Below the pieces are notes generated by a model that ran no database searches, was not told the DNA's origin, and saw only the letters and a list, made by a program, of their open reading frames with translations. Below are positions 20,828 through 31,117 of a stretch of DNA of 64,000 bases, in pieces. The first letter of the stretch is position 1, and every line of letters begins with the position of its first letter. The DNA comes from Bolinopsis microptera (Eukaryota > Ctenophora > Tentaculata > Lobata > Bolinopsidae): the NCBI RefSeq assembly GCF_026151205.1, contig NC_087072.1, positions 4,235,375 to 4,299,374 of the forward strand. The letters are read 5' to 3'. The position numbers and the translations under genes were made by a program.

Positions 20828-21308
20828 CTTGTATCTTCTTATTTTACTTATCTAAGAAGAGTGTTGTTTCATTCATAATTTGATAATCAGAAGTGTTTCA
20901 GACTTATAATTTTAAATGCAAATCACAGATAATATTCTTATCGCAAAGTTACAAATATGAGTACATGTGGTACTTTTATGAAAAATACTGTGTTTTTGTA
21001 AAAGAGTTTTGAAAATTTGCAATAAATGAAAATTTGTTGTTAGACATTGTTATCACTGAGAGGGATGGAGAGGGTTTCTAAATGATTAGTTATAACGCTA
21101 GAGAGTAGTTTTATTTTGACACAATAGCTATAATGTAAAAAACTGAGGGAGCTTTAAAATTTACCAAATTGGCATAATATGTGAACAACTTCTTAGCTTG
21201 GACGATATGTTCAGCCTTGGGAAAGGGGAGGAAAACCTTTTTCTTCATGTCTTTGCCTTGGAACCACTTATTGTATACAAAAACTCAATATATATGAAGA
21301 AACTTGTT
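20828..21308. other. intergenic region
   Basis: AT-rich; no supported feature. It forms the upstream region of paralogue B and borders the LINE remnants that follow. Confidence 0.4.
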
Positions 21309-21410
21309 ACCTCGTACAAGAGATGTGTGTGAAGCAGACCACTCTAACTAGTAGGAGACCGCTTCACAAAAAAAGGCGACCAAGTTACCTTTTTTATCAA
21401 GCCGATACCA
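21309..21410 (+). mobile_element. LINE 3' end (ORF2 C-terminus and tail), copy 1
   Basis: The frame 'RTRDVCEADHSN' followed by TAG, then TAGGAGACCGCTTCACAAAA and GGCGACCAAGTTACC, is the end of a non-LTR retrotransposon ORF2 with its 3' UTR. The same sequence occurs reversed at 23660-23766 and, diverged, at 41255-41305, where it follows a recognisable ORF2 C-terminal domain. It is a 5'-truncated stub. Confidence 0.7.
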
Positions 21411-21440
21411 TAAAAATTATAAGACTGCCATTGAATTTTT

Positions 21441-21827
21441 CTAGGTAAAAAAGAAAAAATCTGAGTAAAAAACCCCCTTAAAAACTGAGGAACATTTATA
21501 AAAAACCTTTACAGTAAAAGTAGTGTATGACAATCCATGCACTGGCTCTAAATTTATATCTAGATCTGCTATTTTAACTGCACTACCACTTTTCATCATT
21601 CTTTCTCCTCTAAGAGCAATAATTGTTGTTCTCAATAAGTCAAATCTTATTCTTTCCCTGATAAATGTCATCGCCTCACTGTATCTTTGAACTGATTTTC
21701 TAGATAGTTTATCAGCTAACTTCTTGAAGAAAGTATTAGCTTCTCTTCCCATTCCACCTATTGTTGATAGGACTATTGGTGTTCTATGTTCCACTCCAAT
21801 GATCCTTTTGTTGTGTTGAATTGTCAT
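21441..21827 (-). mobile_element. retrotransposon polyprotein C-terminal fragment
   Basis: A 128-residue minus-strand frame contains 'VEHRTPIVLSTIGGMGREA', then 'FFKKLADKLS..YSEAMTFIRERIRF' and 'LLRTTIIALRGER'. This block is typical of the region after the reverse transcriptase in a group of invertebrate non-LTR elements. The rest of the element is missing. The repeated AATTGAATTG phrases at 21823-21850 may be the truncated edge. Confidence 0.55.
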
Positions 21828-22262
21828 TGAATTGAATTGAAATGAATTGAAAAGTCCGTCCTAGCAAACTGCTAAGAAGCATAGAAAAAGGCTCCATCGT
21901 GTCGTTTACTCACTACTATACGATGAGACGATGGGTTGCGTAACAATTATATATAATTGTATATATAATTATATATATAGGTACTAGAAAGCCCGTGGTA
22001 ACAGGGATGAATCAGGAAGCTAGTAGTATTCTTTGAAAAAAAGTTTTAATCGCATCCAAAAATATCCATCCCAACCGAAGATACAGCCGATTTAAATGTA
22101 AAACACTTTAAACACAACGTAATTACCACAAAACCGATCAAAATGCCGTTCAGACAATTTTTGCACGTGCAAGTGCCCATCGGCCATTCCAACACCGTTG
22201 CTATGCAACCTTTTGCTTTTAACCTAACTTTCTATTTCTCATCTGATTTGCATGTGTGCACT

Positions 22263-22567
22263 GTGCAGACATACAGACATACAGACATACAGACATACAG
22301 ACATACAGACATACAGACATACAGACATACAGACATACAGACATACAGACATACATACAGACATACAGACATACAGACATACATACATACAGACATACAG
22401 ACATACAGACATACAGACATACAGACATACAGACATACAGACATACAGACATACAGACATACAGACATACAGACATACAGACATACAGACATACAGACAT
22501 ACATACATACAGACATACAGACATACAGACATACAGACATACAGACATACAGACATACAGACATACA
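22263..22567 (+). repeat. 8-bp microsatellite (ACAGACAT)n
   Basis: About 38 tandem units of ACAGACAT with a few 4-bp (ACAT) interruptions at about 22350, 22382 and 22502. Because the unit has no stop in several frames, long open frames appear on both strands; these are artefacts. Confidence 0.97.
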
Positions 22568-22604
22568 AAGATAATCTTTCAAATTATAATATTGATGGTT
22601 TCTG

Positions 22605-22665
22605 TTTGATTGACGATGTCAACCCCAAACCCTTCCAGATCGTTGCTCTGCGAAGCAAGAATAAT
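22605..22665 (+). repeat. TTGATTGACGATGTCAA repeat fragment
   Basis: The phrase TTGATTGACGATGTCAACCC, then CCTTCCAGATCGTTGCTCTG, is repeated in reverse at 50020-50098. It shares its terminal motif with the 110-bp module at 26279, 38164, 38689 and 49214. Confidence 0.6.
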
Positions 22666-23659
22666 AGTTCGCATCGAAACACGGCAACGTGTTTTGAGCT
22701 AATAACCTTAGCCGCATGTTTTACAAATGGATGAGTTTCAATGTGTCAAGGCGAACATTGTGAATTTCATTTAAATATAAATATTCTTTATTCACCATTT
22801 GTAGTGTCATAGATGATATTCACTGAGTCGAGGCGACTTAGGGACTGTCATTTATATTCTTTATTTACTATTAGTAAGTTTACCTCTGATCTTTGGTGAA
22901 CTCTGCTGTATTAGTATACAGTATCAACCATTACATGCCGCACGGATTCGTTCATAGTCAATTGGACTGCCTCAAGATAATTAATCCACCATCTGGGTCT
23001 TTATCTCTGGCTCGCCTATCAGTCTCTTCCAATGGGGCGGCTGTCAAGCTCTTTAAAAGCAACATGGATGGGACGCATTGTTGAGGAACGGTGTGACAAG
23101 TGAACTTGATACATATATAGCTTCTTGCTGACAATAGCACCCTACAAATTCACCCTGTGCCCCACTTAGGAAGACCTATAAGTCTCCCATGATATGACAG
23201 CTGCTGGTAACAGCTGTTATTTAGGAAAGGATTATTTTCCAAATCTTTATGGTCTACTTTTATCCACACCTGAAGCTGGTCTTCCACCTCACGTGACATT
23301 GACTGTGACAGCCCTGGTACAGGCAAAGCCTCTTCGATGCGGAGAGATGCAAGATATTAACACTTTCAAATCATCACGTACCTTGTATACCCGCTTCAGT
23401 TACATTATCACAAAATCACTGTCACATGATCACTCACGCGACTATTTAAAGCTGTTATTACCGCTAAATAGGGAGAATTGTTATCAATAATACCAAGTCA
23501 AACTCTGTGGGATAAAGGGTTGTAATAAAATAGATTTATAACAAGGTTAGATAACTCTCTAGTTATAACTCTCAGATGTACTTGGTTGATCAGTGATATG
23601 AGTGTGTATGGTTATTACGCTGAGTGATCTGTGTTTAATATCCAAATCACTTCAATAAA
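22666..23659. other. sequence between inverted LINE tails
   Basis: Several short open frames (for example 23194-23490 on plus) lack any recognisable motif. I cannot support a gene. Confidence 0.4.
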
Positions 23660-23766
23660 TAAAAAAGGCTTGATAAAAAAGGTAACTTGGTCGCCTTTTT
23701 TTGTGAAGCGGTCTCCTACTAGTTAGAGTGGTCTGCTTCACACACATCTCTTGTACGAGGTACAAC
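23660..23766 (-). mobile_element. LINE 3' end, copy 2 (inverted)
   Basis: Near-identical reverse complement of 21309-21410, again ending the frame 'RTRDVCEADHSN' with TAG and carrying the same tail up to a TTTTTTATCAAGCC motif. Together the two copies enclose 2.3 kb as an inverted repeat. Confidence 0.7.
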
Positions 23767-24285
23767 TGAATTTCCAGAATAGCAGAGAGTTTAGCAGCAG
23801 AGTTTCATCAGCACAATCACGATGTGAATTGCCAGCTCTCATATGATTGACTGCCATAACCTTAGTTAGGAAAGGGATTGATATATATTATTCATTGTAG
23901 TTCACTCTCTCTGTATCTAAGAGTGTCTACCGTATTTATCTTACGGGTTACTTTAACCAAAAATTTTTGTGTCATCATTTTGTAACCCTTGGCATTAGGA
24001 ATGGCCGTTCTTATCATGGCTTAGAATCAAAGTAACAGTAATTAAATGATGTCACAAATACTAACTAACCTCAAGGTTACAGTTCTAAGTAAATCTTAAT
24101 CAATAAGTATATAGACTGAGCATTACTAATCGCACTACGTATGAGCATCCAGTATCAATTATCCTAATATAATAAGGCTCCTAATTCCCTAGCGTATTGA
24201 TGAGGTTAGCTCGAACCCTGAATCATTTATATTAACCGTCTATAATTAACACTGTGTTTTCAAAAACACAACAGTACCATTAATT
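23767..24285. other. intergenic region
   Basis: No gene, RNA or repeat that I can support. Confidence 0.4.
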
Positions 24286-24374
24286 GTAGGTTTATAACCT
24301 ACCAAGACGCGCACCGAGTTGGACTTGTCGACGGTCTATTTGAAACAAATATTTAACGAGTATCACTGTTAAAA
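24286..24374 (-). repeat. AACGGGTGATAC family, copy 2
   Basis: Reverse-oriented copy: TAGGTTTATAACCTACC, the core GAGTTGGACTTGTCGACGG, and AACGAGTATCACTGTTAA at the end. It is slightly diverged at the terminus. It is followed at 24399 by GGGGTCGTTCACATATT, a half of the MITE terminus seen at 54760. Confidence 0.7.
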
Positions 24375-24464
24375 CTATTGAGGAAAACAAAATTTGGGGT
24401 CGTTCACATATTGCAAAAAAAAACAAAAACTCGTGCACGCTAACTATTAACGAGTGATACTTTC

Positions 24465-24545
24465 ACATAGCCATGTGTATACGCGTACTGCGTGACGCGC
24501 TTGTTTCGGCGGTCGCGCGCTGCAAGCGCCAAACGACATTATCAT
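24465..24545 (+). repeat. CACATAGCCATGTGT / GCGTCACGC repeat module
   Basis: CACATAGCCATGTGTATACG, CGTACTGCGTGACGCGCTTG and GCGGTCGCGCGCTGCAAGCG recur at 30789-31016 (both orientations), in part at 34873-34903 and in part at 39125-39160. It is a GC-rich dispersed repeat in otherwise AT-rich DNA. Confidence 0.65.
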
Positions 24546-26041
24546 GGATACACTTCTTTATTTTCAGCAACTAGTATGTAAGCGCGCATAAAAAGGCGCG
24601 CTACCATTTTACCGCCATTCTAGGTTTCACTGATTTCTGGGCCACAATACACAATATGTCCAATATGATTCTAATTGTTGCTCCTAATCTGATAATTCTA
24701 ATGACAGTGACTGCTCCCTATTAACCAACCGACCAACATTTTCAGTCGAACCCTAAAATTACTAATACCAAATTTAAACCCCACACATGCGTGTATAGTC
24801 TCCAAATCTTCTCTCTGCTCTCGGACTTTGTTCTTTTGAATAGAACAAAGTCTAGTGTAATGTGCTTGCGAGGAAAACTTAAAAGTGCGCTATTAGCCAA
24901 TCAGCATAACCACGCCCTGCTTGATTGGACCGTAAAAGATTTTGACTGCACAAATATTATTTTCCAAACATTATAACTGGCTGTTCACACACATCTCAAT
25001 TAAATTCCTCTAGGCTACTGTTTTCCAAGTCTTGTCCTGTGAGTAAAGAATGTGTGAGAAGGTATTAATAAAATAAATGTATATTTTTTGAATTTTTAAA
25101 TCTAATCTGAGAATGAAGTATAAAGAAATTTTTAATTAGCACTGTATAGTTTAAGATATTTATAGCTTATTATAACCATTGATACAAAGGCCATAATCTT
25201 TCGCAAGCTCTTTAATATCCACCTTGAAGCCACATTTTATATCCTTGAACCACACAATATAAACTATTAAAGCATGTTTTAGTGTAGACTTTTTGTCACA
25301 ACAAGACTGCAACCTATAGTAACAACTATAAACAGAACCCCTAATGTCTACTAACAAATTTCTTCTAGTCCTAAAATGAGCCCTGTCTCTAAAAACCTAA
25401 CTGAACTAGCGTTTCGGTGTGTGCAAAAGCTTTCAGGCACGCGCATTCCTTGCCCCGTTAGTTACCTGTCCTTCCAAAACCAAACTAGCAGTCAAGGACA
25501 AAAAGTCATACACCAAATGGGCATTATATTTTATGAATTGTTTTACATCTTTTTATTCTGTAAAATGTGCTAAAATTAAATTTCTTGTTTCATTGAAAAT
25601 TTCTTGTTTCATTGAGAACTGTTTGTATACTTTAACAAATAGTGATTTTAACTTTGAGATAAACTGCTAGATTATTATATTTTTGTACCAATGTTCACCT
25701 AACTTAACGTCTCTCACTGACACCATCGCCCGGCAACCAATTTTAAAGTAAAATTTATTAACGATCTGACTACAGACTGGCGGTCAACGTTCCCCGTATA
25801 GTAGCTCAACGGAGGAGGTAACCAGGGCACGTGTTAATGAAAAATGTACGTGTCCTTCCACAATCCCTTCTGTTGGGTCACACGTTATTGGGAACTGAGA
25901 TCGCTATCGTGTAACTAGAAGCAGTATATGCAAAGTAACTTAGGTGATAGGTGATAGGCAATATGAAATTACACATCTTACTTTAACTTTATCCCGTCAT
26001 GGACTTATCAACTAACGGCTGGTGGTGGTGTCATCGTTTGT
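24546..26041. other. long stretch without supported gene
   Basis: Short frames at 25376-25573 and 25419-25670 have no motif. A small inverted repeat GGACTTTGTTCTTTT/GAATAGAACAAAGTC lies near 24823-24852. Nothing else is supported. Confidence 0.4.
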
Positions 26042-26068
26042 CGTACTCAAAACGTTTCGCGGTTGCAA

Positions 26069-26226
26069 ATGCCGGCCCATCGAGGAAAATCTTGTTACTT
26101 TGTTTTTTTAACCATTATAAAGTTTGTTTAGTCGGATATAGTACAGAATTCAAACAGTTCCCGAAACAAAAAAGCGAACATTTGATTTTTGTTTCGGCGA
26201 CTGAATCGTCGATGGGCCGGCAAATA
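26069..26226. repeat. hairpin element with GCCGGCCCATCGA ends
   Basis: TGCCGGCCCATCGAGGAAAA on the left and TCGATGGGCCGGCA on the right form short terminal inverted repeats around about 120 bp. It is likely a MITE remnant; no clear target duplication. Confidence 0.5.
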
Positions 26227-26278
26227 TTTGTTGTCGAGTAGTGTTGAATACTCATATTAACATTATTATTGATTTAAT

Positions 26279-26397
26279 TTAATTGACGATGTCAATTCAT
26301 GGCAGCTCGGCGCGGCACAGTAGCGCATTTCGCCGATCTAGCCAGTGTGAAGCCTCATTGAGTGCGCGGCGCGGCACAGTAACGCATCGCGCTACAA
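26279..26397 (+). repeat. 110-bp GC-rich module, copy 1
   Basis: It opens with AATTGACGATGTCAATT, contains TCGCCGATCTAGC and GCGCGGCACAGTA, and ends CATCGCGCTACAA. Relatives are at 38164 (minus), 38689 (plus) and 49214 (minus). Confidence 0.65.
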
Positions 26398-26408
26398 GGC
26401 TCTGGTGA

Positions 26409-26522
26409 GAGCAAGGTGATACTCGTAAAATATTTGTTCAATATATTATCAATTATGGATCACTGTCGACCACTGTCGAGTCCAACTCGGCGCGCGTCCT
26501 GTTAGGTTATAAACCTACAAGC
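26409..26522 (+). repeat. AACGGGTGATAC family, copy 3
   Basis: GTGATACTCGTAAAATATTT, a core partly duplicated (CACTGTCGACCACTGTCGAG), TCCAACTCGGCGCGCGTCC and the terminal palindrome TAGGTTATAAACCTACAAG. It lies just upstream of the Penelope GIY-YIG fragment, with another direct copy beyond it at 31028. Confidence 0.75.
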
Positions 26523-26577
26523 TAACTACCAATCGGAAAAAGCAAAGTATACGCAACAAGAGCCACGCGCTGAGGTA

Positions 26578-26749
26578 GATTGTTAAATCTAATTCAACCC
26601 GTGAATTCAAAGTGAACGGCAAGAAGGTTAAAGCTTCCCCTGGAAACTGCCAGAGCTACAACATCATTTATCTGTTCCAATGTAGTGTCTGTGGAAAGGC
26701 TTACGTCGGTCGCACAACTCGATCTCTACGGGTTAGGACTGGAGAACAT
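26578..26749 (+). pseudogene. Penelope-like element GIY-YIG endonuclease, N-terminal half
   Basis: The plus frame has 'YNIIYLFQCSVCGKAYVGRT' followed by 'TRSLRVRTGEH'. This is the start of a GIY-YIG nuclease domain of the Penelope type: Tyr-Leu, Cys-x2-Cys, Tyr-Val-Gly-x-Thr, and an Arg on the next helix. An in-frame stop sits just upstream (about 26575), so the reverse transcriptase part is missing. The frame stops at the LINE inserted after GAACAT and resumes at 30080. Confidence 0.8.
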
Positions 26750-29700
26750 AATAAAACAAAAGTTTAATAAAACAAAAGTTAAATTTATTACCAATTATTC
26801 AATCAATACATATCATAAATTCTAATATTGGAAACACAATGCAAAATGGATGTCTTAAACTATAATTTTGTTGTGACTAATAATCTATTGACTTTCAAAG
26901 TTGAATTTTAGTTAAGTATGAAATGCCACCACATCATAGTTAGGGTAAAATGTTATTTTTAAATTTTAAAATTGAGAAGATTGCTCTATGGCTTAAAATT
27001 TAAAATTCTAGCAAAAGATATCTTATTTTTAAATAGTTGGTTACAGTTTATGACAGTACTGGCATGACTAGTTTTATTGTGGCTGGTAAAAGGACCCAGT
27101 TGCCTGTAAGGGCTTTACCGAACCCCTGGGGACCACAATGTGATAAGATCAGGCCAGATGTTTCTATGTAGAGCAATTTATTTATTTCGGAGCTATGGTT
27201 ATATGATATTGCTGGTGGTCATGTTTAAAGGTCAGTTTATTCTTGTGTGCTAATTATCCATCCAGATGCTTAGTGATGTGCGTAAATCATGCCCTTCTAC
27301 GATATAATATAATGTTTAACCATAAATTTGTTTTTACCACAGAAACTGTGGCACTAATGTCAATTAACAATATTTACATTCATTGATATTTAAAGCGTGT
27401 TTTTCCCCAGCACTACTACACAACAAAAACCTGTCGGCCCACCGAGGGAACACGGTCGCAGAACAAAGAGCCCAATTGTGCTCTTCTATTCTGTGATCGT
27501 GTGTATCTACTATAAACTAGCTAAATGTACTAAGAAAATTTAATGGAATCATTACAGTCGTTTGATAAGTTCATGTGTCAAAGTAATGTTCATGGTGATC
27601 AAATTTTTGGATCCCCGGTGGGCAAACACTTGTCCCAAAGGTTAAGGCAAACCTGTCAATGTTTCACCATACGAAGTAAGGCGATTTGAACATATACTCA
27701 GCTTACAACTCAACCCATGGGACAAGACGTCGTGAGCCTCAAAATTCTCCAAAATATATAGCACATACCTAGTTAGCAAACACTAAACACAACATACATA
27801 CGATACCAAATAATGTATAATGCCATTACTACATTCGAAAGAAAATATATCTGCTATCTAATTTAAAAAATTGAAGAATAAACCTGAAGAAAGGAGAAGG
27901 AGAGAGGGGTTTGGGAGAGGCAGATTAGGAAAACAACAGGATCCTGTGCCGCAGGATTTTAAAATTTGTTGTATGATGATTCGTTTTGTTTCGTCTCTTA
28001 GATTAATATAGGTCTGATACCCTTGTCATGGTTCTTTGCAATAACACCGTGGTTTACTCATATGATTTAGTTTACTTAATTAACCTATTTCAATGATAAT
28101 TCATTTGCATCAAAGTTGTAACTGCACCATAGTTGTCTGTCATATTTAGATTGTAGTTCCAACAAAGCTTTCTTAAGATTATTCTTGAATATACTGATAG
28201 GAGTAGAGAAGTCTATTTCACTCGTTGACTTACGGCAGTGATTCCAAATACTGGTTGATTGGTAGATGAATAGTGAGGATGGAGTGGGTGGGATGAAGTA
28301 GTTGTCTCTTCTTGGTGACCTGTTGAATAAAGAGAACATTGAGACTGGTGATTGGAACTTATTAATTTTAAACATTTCCAGTAAACAGTGCAACTTATGA
28401 AGATTGTGGACAGTCAGGAAGTTATACTCGTTACAGATTGGTTTACTGTGTTCTAGTTCAAAGAAATCTTTGCCTAACATCTGCTTGATAACTTTACCGG
28501 TCTTATCCCTAGTGATAGGCCTTACTCTGGCACATGTTTTGAACTTATTGAAGTACGCATCATTATCACCAAAGAGAATTCTTATGCATTTCTTTTGTGT
28601 TTTAAATATGGCTTCTAGTTTATTATTTGATACACCTCCCCAAACAGATATTCCATAACATAGGTGTGATTCAAAAAGGGTGTGGTACAGGTCCTTATAT
28701 AGTTTTTTAGGTACACAGCGTCTAATTCCACATAGTCTACCAATCTCACATTTCAATTTACGATTTAACGCTCTTAGGTGAGCATCCCAGTTCAGTTTTT
28801 GGTCAATAATGACTCCAAGAAACTTAGTTTCCTCTACCTTTTTAATTATTATATTATTCAGTGTCAGTTCTAATTCATTGGTGTTTGAATCTGGTTCATT
28901 TCTACAGTTCGGCTTAAAGTGGATATAACAACATTTCTTTGTGTTGATATGCAGCAAGTTACTCTTCATATACTGATGAACAAGTTTAAGAATTTTGTTA
29001 GCTTTGCAGTAAAGTGTTTTTATACATTTATCTACAACAAATATGTTGGTGTCATCGGCAAAAAGTATAAACTTACCTAGGTCTGATACTCTATATATTT
29101 CATTGATGTAGATAATGAAAAGCAAGGGACCTAATACTGACCCCTGAGGCACACCAAATATTACAGACAGTTTTTCGGATTCTTCTCCAAGTACTGAAAC
29201 ATATTGCTGTCTATAAGAGAGGTAACTGGCTATTAATTTATTTGCAGTCCCTCGAATTCCATAATCATTCAGTTTTTTAAGCAGCTTATCATGACAGATA
29301 GTATCAAAAGCTTTACTTAAATCAATGAAGATGCCTAGTACATGATTTTTATCTCTTAGTGATTTTTCAATATAGTCGACAGAGAAGTTAAGTGCATGGC
29401 TTGTCGAATGATTTTTTCTGAACCCATATTGATTTTCATATAATAATCCTTGTGACTGAAAGAAACTGTAAAGCCTGGAGAATATGATTTTCTCGAGTAT
29501 TTTACCAAATATCGCTAAGGTTGAGATAGGCCTGTAATTTTCAAGAAGCTCAGCATTTTCTTTCTTATATATTGGACTTATTTTACCTACTTTTAGGTCG
29601 TCTGGAAAAACTCCTTGTTGCATACATTCGTTATACAATACCGATAGTAGTGGGCTAATTATGCCTGATACTGCCTTTACTATATGTACTGGTATATCAC

Positions 29701-30079
29701 TAGCCTTGCCATTCTTAAGTTCCGATATGATCTTAGCCACCTCTTCAGGTGAGCAGTCATGTAGATATATATTAGCTGTATTCGATTTAGGTAAGAGGTC
29801 ACAGAAACTTGGAAGCTGATTTATTTGTATCTCTCCTAGTTCTGTGTAGGCTGCATTAAGGTTAGATGCTAGGGATACAAAATACTTATTGAATTCATTC
29901 GCTATAACTCTGCGATTAGTTATCCTTTCATTATCTATGGTAAATATAGGTCTGATATCACGTTTCTGTTTGCCACGAATTTTATTTATAAGTTCCCAGG
30001 TTTTCTTGGAGTTTCCCTGAGTTTCAAGAAACTTGTCAGAATAATATTCGGATACAGCCTTTTTACGAACCTTTTTTAT
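26750..30079 (-). mobile_element. LINE copy A (CR1/L2/jockey-group), 5'-truncated
   Basis: The element lies on the minus strand: ORF2 remainder about 30079-28085, then 1.33 kb of 3' UTR down to a terminus of (AATAAAACAAAAGTT)-type repeats at 26750-26780. It is inserted between two halves of a Penelope ORF. Nucleotide identity with copy B (31118-34774) is very high, with scattered substitutions. The 5' end is truncated inside the linker before the reverse transcriptase. Confidence 0.88.
28085..30079 (-). CDS. LINE A reverse transcriptase (partial ORF2)
   Basis: Open from the 5' truncation point to TAA at 28085. Numbering from the codon at 29740: 'NYRPISTLAIF' near 68-78, catalytic Asp in 'FIDLSKAFD' (140), 'GVPQGSVLGPLLF' near 196-208 and the 'FADD' box at 227-230. 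All reverse-transcriptase motifs are intact. The C-terminal half includes the 'TKFLGVIIDQKLNW' segment and a Tyr/Trp-rich thumb. No endonuclease domain remains, so the copy cannot mobilise alone. It copies element RNA at a nicked target in related elements. Confidence 0.9.
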   Translation of the reverse strand: MKKVRKKAVSEYYSDKFLETQGNSKKTWELINKIRGKQKRDIRPIFTIDNERITNRRVIANEFNKYFVSLASNLNAAYTELGEIQINQLPSFCDLLPKSNTANIYLHDCSPEEVAKIISELKNGKASDIPVHIVKAVSGIISPLLSVLYNECMQQGVFPDDLKVGKISPIYKKENAELLENYRPISTLAIFGKILEKIIFSRLYSFFQSQGLLYENQYGFRKNHSTSHALNFSVDYIEKSLRDKNHVLGIFIDLSKAFDTICHDKLLKKLNDYGIRGTANKLIASYLSYRQQYVSVLGEESEKLSVIFGVPQGSVLGPLLFIIYINEIYRVSDLGKFILFADDTNIFVVDKCIKTLYCKANKILKLVHQYMKSNLLHINTKKCCYIHFKPNCRNEPDSNTNELELTLNNIIIKKVEETKFLGVIIDQKLNWDAHLRALNRKLKCEIGRLCGIRRCVPKKLYKDLYHTLFESHLCYGISVWGGVSNNKLEAIFKTQKKCIRILFGDNDAYFNKFKTCARVRPITRDKTGKVIKQMLGKDFFELEHSKPICNEYNFLTVHNLHKLHCLLEMFKINKFQSPVSMFSLFNRSPRRDNYFIPPTPSSLFIYQSTSIWNHCRKSTSEIDFSTPISIFKNNLKKALLELQSKYDRQLWCSYNFDANELSLK

Positions 30080-30343
30080 AGGGTCAAATATTATAAACTT
30101 TTAAATGGTGATAAGGTAGATGAAACAAGTGATGAATATAGTTTGGGTTTACATTTGTTGGATCATGGTTTTAGACAAAGGGGAGATTTTAACAGAATTT
30201 TTAATGTGTCAATTATTGATAATTCTAGTCCTAAAACTTTGGATGTCCGTGAACATAAATATATTCAACTACTCAAGACTTTAAAACCTTTAGGAATTAA
30301 CACTATAAATCCTTTTGGCCTTCCATTACTCCTAACTTCTTAA
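30080..30343 (+). pseudogene. Penelope-like GIY-YIG endonuclease, C-terminal half
   Basis: The frame from 30080 to TAA at 30341 continues the GIY-YIG domain: 'GLHLLDHGFRQRGDFNRIF', then 'REHKYIQLLKTLKPLGINTI'. The Glu in 'REHKYI' is in the position of the catalytic metal-binding Glu, and the 'L-x-Thr-Leu-x-Pro-x-Gly-Ile-Asn' ending is typical of Penelope-like elements. Joined at the codon split by the LINE, the frame is open with the N-terminal half. Confidence 0.78.
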
Positions 30344-30650
30344 TTTTAACTTTATAACCGTTTTAAGAGTGTTCAGATTTTTAAAGGAATTTTTGGTTTT
30401 ACTAACTTTTTACAATTTCTATTACTGGGCCGCGCTCAGCCTGTCATTCCGCCAAATCTTTATTGTCATCTATTTATGTTAATGAACATAATAGCCTGGG
30501 GTCCTCAGGTAAAATTTCTAGGGCTTATGTCACTGAAGATGACGCCTTGCAACATGTTTGGCGATAGCCTGTAGATTGATAGTTTGATCTCAGTATTTAC
30601 AACAATTCATTTAGTTTGATTGATTCAAAGGGAAACAAATTCCTCTGTTA
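30344..30650 (+). mobile_element. 3' region of the Penelope-like element
   Basis: GGGCCGCGCTCAGCCTGTCA (30429) and CACTGAAGATGACGCC...GTTTGGCGAT (30533-30565) form a hairpin-containing 3' end like those after GIY-YIG ORFs. The phrase CTGGGCCGCGCTCAGCCT recurs at 37575, pointing to another remnant of the same family. Confidence 0.5.
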
Positions 30651-30788
30651 AATCTAATTATTGGATTGTAAAATCGCCAAAATACGCCCGCATGCGTGTT
30701 TAATATGAGAAAGTTTAAATAAGTCAGGATATGTTAATCATTTATGAACATGATAGTCTGCCGTCCCCAGATAAACATAAACATGAGT

Positions 30789-31016
30789 TTTCGCGTACTG
30801 CGTGACGCGCTTGTTCAGCGGGTGCGCAATACTGCAAGCAATCACACAATCAATAATCAACCGAGAGGATGGGGAGTTCCAAATGGCTACGCTAGTATAA
30901 TTTTAATACAATAGTTGCTCTAACCAGAGCTCTCTCGCTTGCAGTAGCGCGCGACCGCCACTATTCTACTTGTAAAACAAGCGCGTCACGCAATACGCGT
31001 AGACACATGGCTATGT
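30789..31016. mobile_element. GC-ended inverted-repeat element
   Basis: CGTACTGCGTGACGCGCTTG on the left and CAAGCGCGTCACGCAATACG on the right are imperfect terminal inverted repeats enclosing 180 bp that includes GCTTGCAGTAGCGCGCGACC, also found at 39131. No coding content; probably a MITE. Confidence 0.6.
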
Positions 31017-31027
31017 TAAATACAATA

Positions 31028-31117
31028 GCTATGTGTATTAACGGGTGATACTAGTAAAATAATTGTTTCAATTAGACCGTCGACGAGTTCAACTCGGCGC
31101 GCGTTTTAGTAGGTTAT
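31028..31117 (+). repeat. AACGGGTGATAC family, copy 4, split by LINE B
   Basis: AACGGGTGATACTAGTAAAA, the core ACCGTCGACGAGTTCAACTC and then TAGGTTATA, where LINE copy B begins. The missing half of the terminal palindrome (AAACCTACAA) appears at 34776, right after the other end of the LINE. Confidence 0.8.

Noticed and set aside
22143-22734. Several 100-160-residue open frames on both strands
   Set aside because: They are translations of the (ACAGACAT)n microsatellite, giving QTYRHTDI- and YVCMSVCL-type repeats in every phase.
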